In this document: piece after piece, positions 4,736-7,338 of the stretch
Layout of the letters: the number at the start of each line of letters is the position of its first letter
Numbering within the stretch: position 1 is the stretch's first letter
Assembly: GCA_934249215.1 (NCBI GenBank)
Contig: CAKQKN010000068.1
Coordinates: 1 to 7,338 of the forward strand
Length of the DNA stretch: 7,338 nt
Source: an uncultured Clostridia bacterium
GTDB taxonomy: Bacteria > Bacillota > Clostridia > Christensenellales > Borkfalkiaceae
Reading direction: 5' to 3'
Made by a program: the position numbers and the translations under genes
The notes under the pieces: generated by a model
Database searches by the model: none
Told to the model about the DNA's origin: nothing
What the model saw: the letters and a program-made list of their open reading frames with translations, nothing else

Positions 4736-5335
4736 GTGAATAAACTGATTGCGAAAACCGCGGCGATTACGTTTGCCGCATTGCTAACGGCAACCTTGCT
4801 CGTTTACGGTTGCTTTGCAATCTTTGTCCCCGCGGCGCTCAGCGATTTTTATATGAACGCGGGCAACGAATCGCTTTCGCTCAAATATGCGGAGCGGGCG
4901 TATCGTAAGGACGGAACGCAGGAGCGGTTGATTATCGTGATTAAGCGCGCCATAGCCGCCGGCAACAAGGAAAAAATTTGCGAAAACTGCGAGATTTTGT
5001 TCGACGAACCCGTGAGCGGAATTTCCGACGAAGAAAAGATCTTTTTGCAGAATAAATATTGCGCGGCGCTTTATTCGCTCGGCAAAACGCCCGAAGCGAT
5101 AAGGCGGGCGGTGTCTTTCAGCGACGGATATTACGAGGGAAACCCGCTCGAGGGGCTTGTGTTTAACGCGATTTCGGAAAAAGACGCTGTGTTTCTTCGC
5201 GACGTGCTGAGCAGTCTTGAACTGATTGCGGAGTCGCCCGAACTCGACGAGTCGAACCGCGCAAGGCTTAAAGAAGAAATATCCGTTGTTAAAGATTTTA
5301 TCGACAAGGCGGACAATCCCGCGCCCGAACTTTAA
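4736..5335 (+). CDS. Single-pass membrane protein with helical, TPR-like ectodomain; function unknown
   Basis: This 199-residue protein belongs to no family I recognise. The start is GTG at 4736, chosen because AAGGAG (4724-4729) lies six bases upstream and the frame then gives a Lys-containing N-terminus and one hydrophobic segment (residues about 9-33). No lipobox follows the segment, so a signal anchor is likelier than cleavage. The rest is almost wholly helical with alternating small and aromatic residues: SLSLKYAERAYRKDG, AIAAGNKEKICENCEILFDE, NKYCAALYSLGKTPEAIRRA, VLSSLELIAESPELDE. These resemble degenerate TPR or Sel1-like helix pairs, which usually hold protein partners. The C-terminus is acidic and charged. 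The gene has its own strong promoter and is followed by a hairpin and terminator, so it is probably a single-gene unit. A scaffold or envelope role is plausible but not shown. Confidence 0.85.
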   Translation: MNKLIAKTAAITFAALLTATLLVYGCFAIFVPAALSDFYMNAGNESLSLKYAERAYRKDGTQERLIIVIKRAIAAGNKEKICENCEILFDEPVSGISDEEKIFLQNKYCAALYSLGKTPEAIRRAVSFSDGYYEGNPLEGLVFNAISEKDAVFLRDVLSSLELIAESPELDESNRARLKEEISVVKDFIDKADNPAPEL

Positions 5336-5354
5336 GCTTCGGGAATCTCGTTGA

Positions 5355-5390
5355 CCGTTGGACAAAAGCGGGTTATTCCCGCAAAAACGG
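5355..5390 (+). other. Nested hairpin just after the 4736-5335 gene
   Basis: An inner perfect stem GCGGG/CCCGC (5368-5372 with 5378-5382, loop TTATT) sits inside an outer CCGTT/AACGG pairing (5355-5359 with 5386-5390). No T-run follows, so it is more likely an mRNA 3'-end stabiliser or a small structural element than a terminator. Confidence 0.45.
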
Positions 5391-5426
5391 TAAAAGACGG
5401 CGAACGGAATCCATATAGTTGTATAT

Positions 5427-5470
5427 AAAAAGACCGAAAAGAGGAAAAAAACTTTTTTCGGTTTCTTTTT
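5427..5470 (+). terminator. Rho-independent terminator before nagB
   Basis: CCGAAAA (5434-5440) pairs with TTTTCGG (5455-5461). The stem extends outward by AAAAAGA/TCTTTTT with a small bulge and ends in a T-run. It should end transcription from the upstream membrane-protein gene and keep nagB under its own promoter, which begins 12 bp later. Confidence 0.65.
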
Positions 5471-5481
5471 GGCGATTGGCG

Positions 5482-5510
5482 TTGACAGGTTTTGAAAAAT
5501 AGAATAAAAT
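5482..5510 (+). promoter_or_regulatory. nagB promoter
   Basis: A perfect TTGACA (5482-5487), a 17-bp spacer and TAAAAT (5505-5510) place the start near 5517, about 83 bases before the nagB ATG. No GntR-type operator (as used by NagR/YvoA in Bacillus) was recognised nearby. Confidence 0.75.
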
Positions 5511-5538
5511 AATATCGTAAAAGGGCGGGTATCAGAAT

Positions 5539-5593
5539 ACTTGCCGTCTTATATCGAAAATAAAAAGGCAAGGCTGAAACTTGCCGTCGGAGG
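5539..5593 (+). promoter_or_regulatory. nagB leader with two competing hairpins
   Basis: The 10-bp repeat ACTTGCCGTC occurs at 5539-5548 and 5579-5588. Between them, GGCAAG (5567-5572) is complementary to CTTGCC in either copy. It can pair upstream (5540-5545) or downstream (5580-5585), the latter ending four bases before the GGAGG ribosome site (5589-5593). The geometry is visible; a regulatory role is inference. Confidence 0.4.
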
Positions 5594-5599
5594 ATTGAA

Positions 5600-6322
5600 A
5601 TGCAGGTCATTATTGCAGAAAATTATGATGAAGTAAGCAAAAAAGCGGCTGAAATAGTTATCGGAGTCGTTAAAAGCAATCCGCAAGCCGTTCTCGGGCT
5701 TGCCACCGGTTCTACGCCGCTCGGACTTTATGCCGAGATGATTAAGGATCACAAGGAAAACGGAACGAGTTATAAACAGATCAAAACGGTCAACCTTGAC
5801 GAATATGCGGGGCTTGACGTGACGAGCGATCAGAGTTACGTATATTTTATGCGCCACAACCTGTTCGACGGGCTCGATATCGACCTTAACAATACGAATA
5901 TCGAAAACGGTAAAGCCGCGGACAGACAAGCCGAGTGCAAGAGATACGACAAGGTTTTGTCCGAACTTCGTCAGGACGTTCAGGTTCTCGGCATCGGCTC
6001 CAACGGTCACATTGCGTTTAACGAACCGGGCACGCCGTTCGACTGCACGACGCATATCGTTGATCTCACCGAAAGCACGATCAAGGATAACTCGCGCTTG
6101 TTCAAGAGCATCGACGAGGTTCCCCGTCAGGCGTTCACTATGGGTCCCGCGAACATTATGAACGCAAAGAAGATTCTTATCATTGCGACCGGAAAGAATA
6201 AGGCGAAAGCCGTTTACGGGCTTGTTAAAGGCAAAGTAACGCCCGAACTTCCCGCAAGTATTCTTCAGAAACACGCCGACTGCGTGCTTATCTGCGACAA
6301 GGAAGCGGCGTCGTTGCTGTAA
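5600..6322 (+). CDS. nagB: Glucosamine-6-phosphate deaminase
   Basis: This cytoplasmic enzyme converts glucosamine-6-phosphate and water to fructose-6-phosphate and ammonia, the step that feeds amino sugars from cell-wall turnover, chitin or mucin into glycolysis. At 240 residues it has the usual length of Gram-positive NagB and lacks the longer C-terminus of the E. coli allosteric enzyme. Visible motifs are the sugar-phosphate loop LATGSTPLGLY (34-44), the general-base segment NLDEY with Asp67, and GIGSNGHIAFNEPG (131-144) with catalytic His137 and Glu142. The Asn before Gly-His replaces the Asp of E. coli NagB, which is normal for Gram-positive homologues. Also present are the substrate lid region DNSRLF and the family segment FTMGPANIMNAKKILIIATGK. 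GGAGG six bases before the ATG fixes the start. No nagA or transporter gene lies beside it, and promoter and terminator flank it, so it appears monocistronic. The identification is firm. Confidence 0.97.
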   Translation: MQVIIAENYDEVSKKAAEIVIGVVKSNPQAVLGLATGSTPLGLYAEMIKDHKENGTSYKQIKTVNLDEYAGLDVTSDQSYVYFMRHNLFDGLDIDLNNTNIENGKAADRQAECKRYDKVLSELRQDVQVLGIGSNGHIAFNEPGTPFDCTTHIVDLTESTIKDNSRLFKSIDEVPRQAFTMGPANIMNAKKILIIATGKNKAKAVYGLVKGKVTPELPASILQKHADCVLICDKEAASLL

Positions 6323-6351
6323 ATCGATTGGTTAAATCAAACTGAAAAAAT

Positions 6352-6387
6352 AAACCGCAAAGGAGAAATGCCCGATGCGGTTTTTTT
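6352..6387 (+). terminator. nagB terminator
   Basis: AAACCGCA (6352-6359) pairs perfectly with TGCGGTTT (6376-6383) around a 16-base loop and is followed by a T-run to 6387. It lies 30 bp after the nagB stop. Confidence 0.8.
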
Positions 6388-6482
6388 GTTGCGTTGCGGT
6401 TGTGAAAGGTTCGATAACGGTCTTATGGGACGGTTTTTAAAAAAGGAGTGGATGTTATTCTGTAAGTAAAAGCGAGAAGTGC

Positions 6483-6495
6483 GGCGCGTGGCGCC
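6483..6495. other. GC-rich mini-hairpin in the nagB downstream gap
   Basis: GGCGC-GTG-GCGCC is a perfect 5-bp stem with a 3-base loop, followed by CCTTTT. Together with GCGGC (6481-6485) pairing to GCCGC (6502-6506) it could form an alternative longer stem. Apart from this and the terminators, 6388-6534 shows no gene. Confidence 0.35.
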
Positions 6496-6534
6496 CCTTT
6501 TGCCGCGATTTGCTTTTCGCTGATTCGATATAAC

Positions 6535-6567
6535 AAAAAGCTGTCGCTTCAATGCGACAGCCTTTTA
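6535..6567 (-). terminator. Terminator of the leftward Ala/Lys/Glu-repeat gene
   Basis: GCTGTCGC (6540-6547) and GCGACAGC (6554-6561) form a perfect 8-bp stem with a 6-base loop. Read leftward, the stem is followed by TTTTT (complement of 6539-6535), about 30 bp after the stop of the gene ending at 6593. The flanking A/T runs make it usable from both sides. Confidence 0.85.
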
Positions 6568-6592
6568 ATTGTTTCTTATATTAGTATTTGTA

Positions 6593-7338
6593 TCAGTCTT
6601 TGCGTTTGATGACGGTGATATCGATATCGATGCCGTAGTCGCCGTCTTTTCCTTTCGAAACGGTGATTTTGCCGGTCGCTTCGTCTTTCGTTATGGTCTT
6701 GCATTTTCCGCCGGTGATGATTCCGCAAATATCAAAACTATACTTGTCCACTTCGGTAAGATAGGGCTTCATTTCGACGACGATGCTGTCGGGGAGATAA
6801 CCGATGTGGTGGAATCCCGTTCCCGTCCAGTCGAATATGTATGCTTTTACTTTGTCGCCCTCGAGCATCAAGCCCGCTTTTTTGAATTCCTGATCGGCGA
6901 TTTCGTAAATGGTGTCGTTTTCGTATTCTTCTTTCATTTCGGACGCTTTGAGCCCGTCGTATTTATCGAGGTAGCCGAGTTTCAAGCCTTCCTTGATTTC
7001 GGCTTCGAGAATGTTTTTAACTTTAATTCCCTCGTCGTTCTTCTTGCCGGCAACTTCGATCGAGCACGAATTCTCGTAAATAACTTCCTTCGGCGTGTAG
7101 ATGAGTTTTCTTCCGCGTTTCATTGCCATCTTGGGCAGAACTTCGGCGGCATAAGCGGGAACGGTAAGTTTGAAGCCTTTTTCCTGCGGAGCTTCTTCGG
7201 TCGCGGGTGCGGCTTCGGTTGCTTCCGCGGCGGCCTTTTCTGCGGCAGCCTTTTCCGCTGCTTCCTTTGCGGCTTTCTCCGCGGCAACCTTTTCGGCGGC
7301 TTCCTTTGCCGCTTTCTCTGCAGCAGCCTTTTCGGCGG
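6593..7338 (-). CDS. Partial protein: Ala/Lys/Glu-rich repeat region plus weakly HIRAN-like C-terminal domain
   Basis: The visible 247 residues are the C-terminal part of a longer protein. The frame is open to the window edge and the start is outside. An internal ATG at 7129 (MAMKRGRK) lacks a ribosome site and would discard a clearly coding repeat, so it is not the start. The first 39 visible residues are three 13-residue repeats of AEKAAAEKAAKEA, expected to form a long charged helix or coiled coil. A Pro/Glu/Ala linker (TEAAPATEEAPQEKG) follows. The remaining about 190 residues form a compact domain: IYTPKEVIYENSCSIEVAGK, then helix VKNILEAEIKEGLKLGYLDKY, an acidic segment, then VKAYIFDWTGTGFHHIGYLPD and YSFDICGIITGGK. 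The HHIGYLPD segment and strand pattern recall HIRAN-type modules (address recognition or nucleic-acid binding), but the match is weak. The end is rich in beta strands (YGIDIDITVIKRKD). No function can be assigned; the reading frame is certain. Confidence 0.85.
   Translation of the reverse strand, partial: AEKAAAEKAAKEAAEKVAAEKAAKEAAEKAAAEKAAAEATEAAPATEEAPQEKGFKLTVPAYAAEVLPKMAMKRGRKLIYTPKEVIYENSCSIEVAGKKNDEGIKVKNILEAEIKEGLKLGYLDKYDGLKASEMKEEYENDTIYEIADQEFKKAGLMLEGDKVKAYIFDWTGTGFHHIGYLPDSIVVEMKPYLTEVDKYSFDICGIITGGKCKTITKDEATGKITVSKGKDGDYGIDIDITVIKRKD
7220..7336 (-). repeat. 39-bp coding tandem repeat, three visible units
   Basis: The units are 7336-7298, 7297-7259 and 7258-7220, each encoding a variant of AEKAAAEKAAKEA. 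The copies differ at several third positions and at a few residues (Val for Ala in unit 2, Ala for Lys in unit 3). The array has therefore diverged and is not a fresh expansion. It may continue beyond the window. Confidence 0.8.

Noticed and set aside
4784..5365. Leftward 193-residue frame opposite the 4736 gene
   Set aside because: Antisense shadow; the rightward gene has promoter, ribosome site, membrane segment and terminator.
5994..6031. Asn in place of the E. coli catalytic-loop Asp in NagB as a defect
   Set aside because: NGHIxFNEP is normal for Gram-positive NagB enzymes; His137 and Glu142 are intact.
5549..6274. Leftward 241-residue frame opposite nagB
   Set aside because: Pure antisense of a firmly identified nagB.
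6368..6469. Small 33-residue frame (MPDAVFLLRCG...) after nagB
   Set aside because: It begins inside the nagB terminator loop, the GGAG is only about two bases from the ATG, and it overlaps the T-run.

Overview
The window looks like chromosomal DNA from a low-to-medium-GC Gram-positive anaerobe, most likely an uncultured gut member of the Clostridia. This is an inference from several things: strong AGGAGG-type ribosome sites, sigma-A promoters close to consensus, a rubrerythrin C-terminus of the clostridial type, a NagB with the Gram-positive NGHIAFNEP active-site loop, and a BspA-like leucine-rich-repeat lipoprotein with an InlB-type repeat. No rRNA, tRNA, CRISPR array or intact mobile element was seen.

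Layout. 1-130: an AT-rich stretch with a leftward promoter between two copies of a perfect 24-bp direct repeat. 129-398: a chimeric reading frame joining a probable large-serine-recombinase fragment to the last ~50 residues of rubrerythrin, closed by a terminator. 456-930: a leftward 65-residue XRE regulator facing a rightward promoter. A 15-bp palindrome lies inside the rightward promoter's spacer, which suggests a repressor/operator switch controlling the 595-residue BspA-like lipoprotein at 931-2718. 2719-3085: terminator, inverted repeat and a perfect-consensus promoter for a zinc-ribbon/two-helix membrane protein (3086-3520). 3574-3618: a bidirectional terminator shared with a leftward lipoprotein that has a PepSY-like C-terminus (3696-4364). 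4365-4735: a 371-bp divergent intergenic region holding three dyads and two perfect DnaA-box 9-mers exactly 42 bp apart. 4736-5335: a rightward single-pass membrane protein with a helical, TPR-like ectodomain. 5336-5599: hairpin, terminator, promoter and a short leader with mutually exclusive hairpins ahead of nagB (5600-6322). 6593-7338: the 3' part of a leftward gene with an Ala/Lys/Glu-rich 13-residue repeat and a weakly HIRAN-like C-terminal domain; its start lies outside the window.

The genes are mostly single transcription units with their own promoters and terminators, so there is no obvious shared pathway. Two lipoproteins and two membrane proteins give the stretch an envelope flavour. 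nagB stands alone as amino-sugar catabolism. The observations most worth following are the XRE/operator/BspA switch, the DnaA-box and dyad block at 4406-4523, the recombinase-rubrerythrin junction, and the repeat-flanked promoter at the left edge. I did not find convincing evidence of a wholly new multi-gene system.
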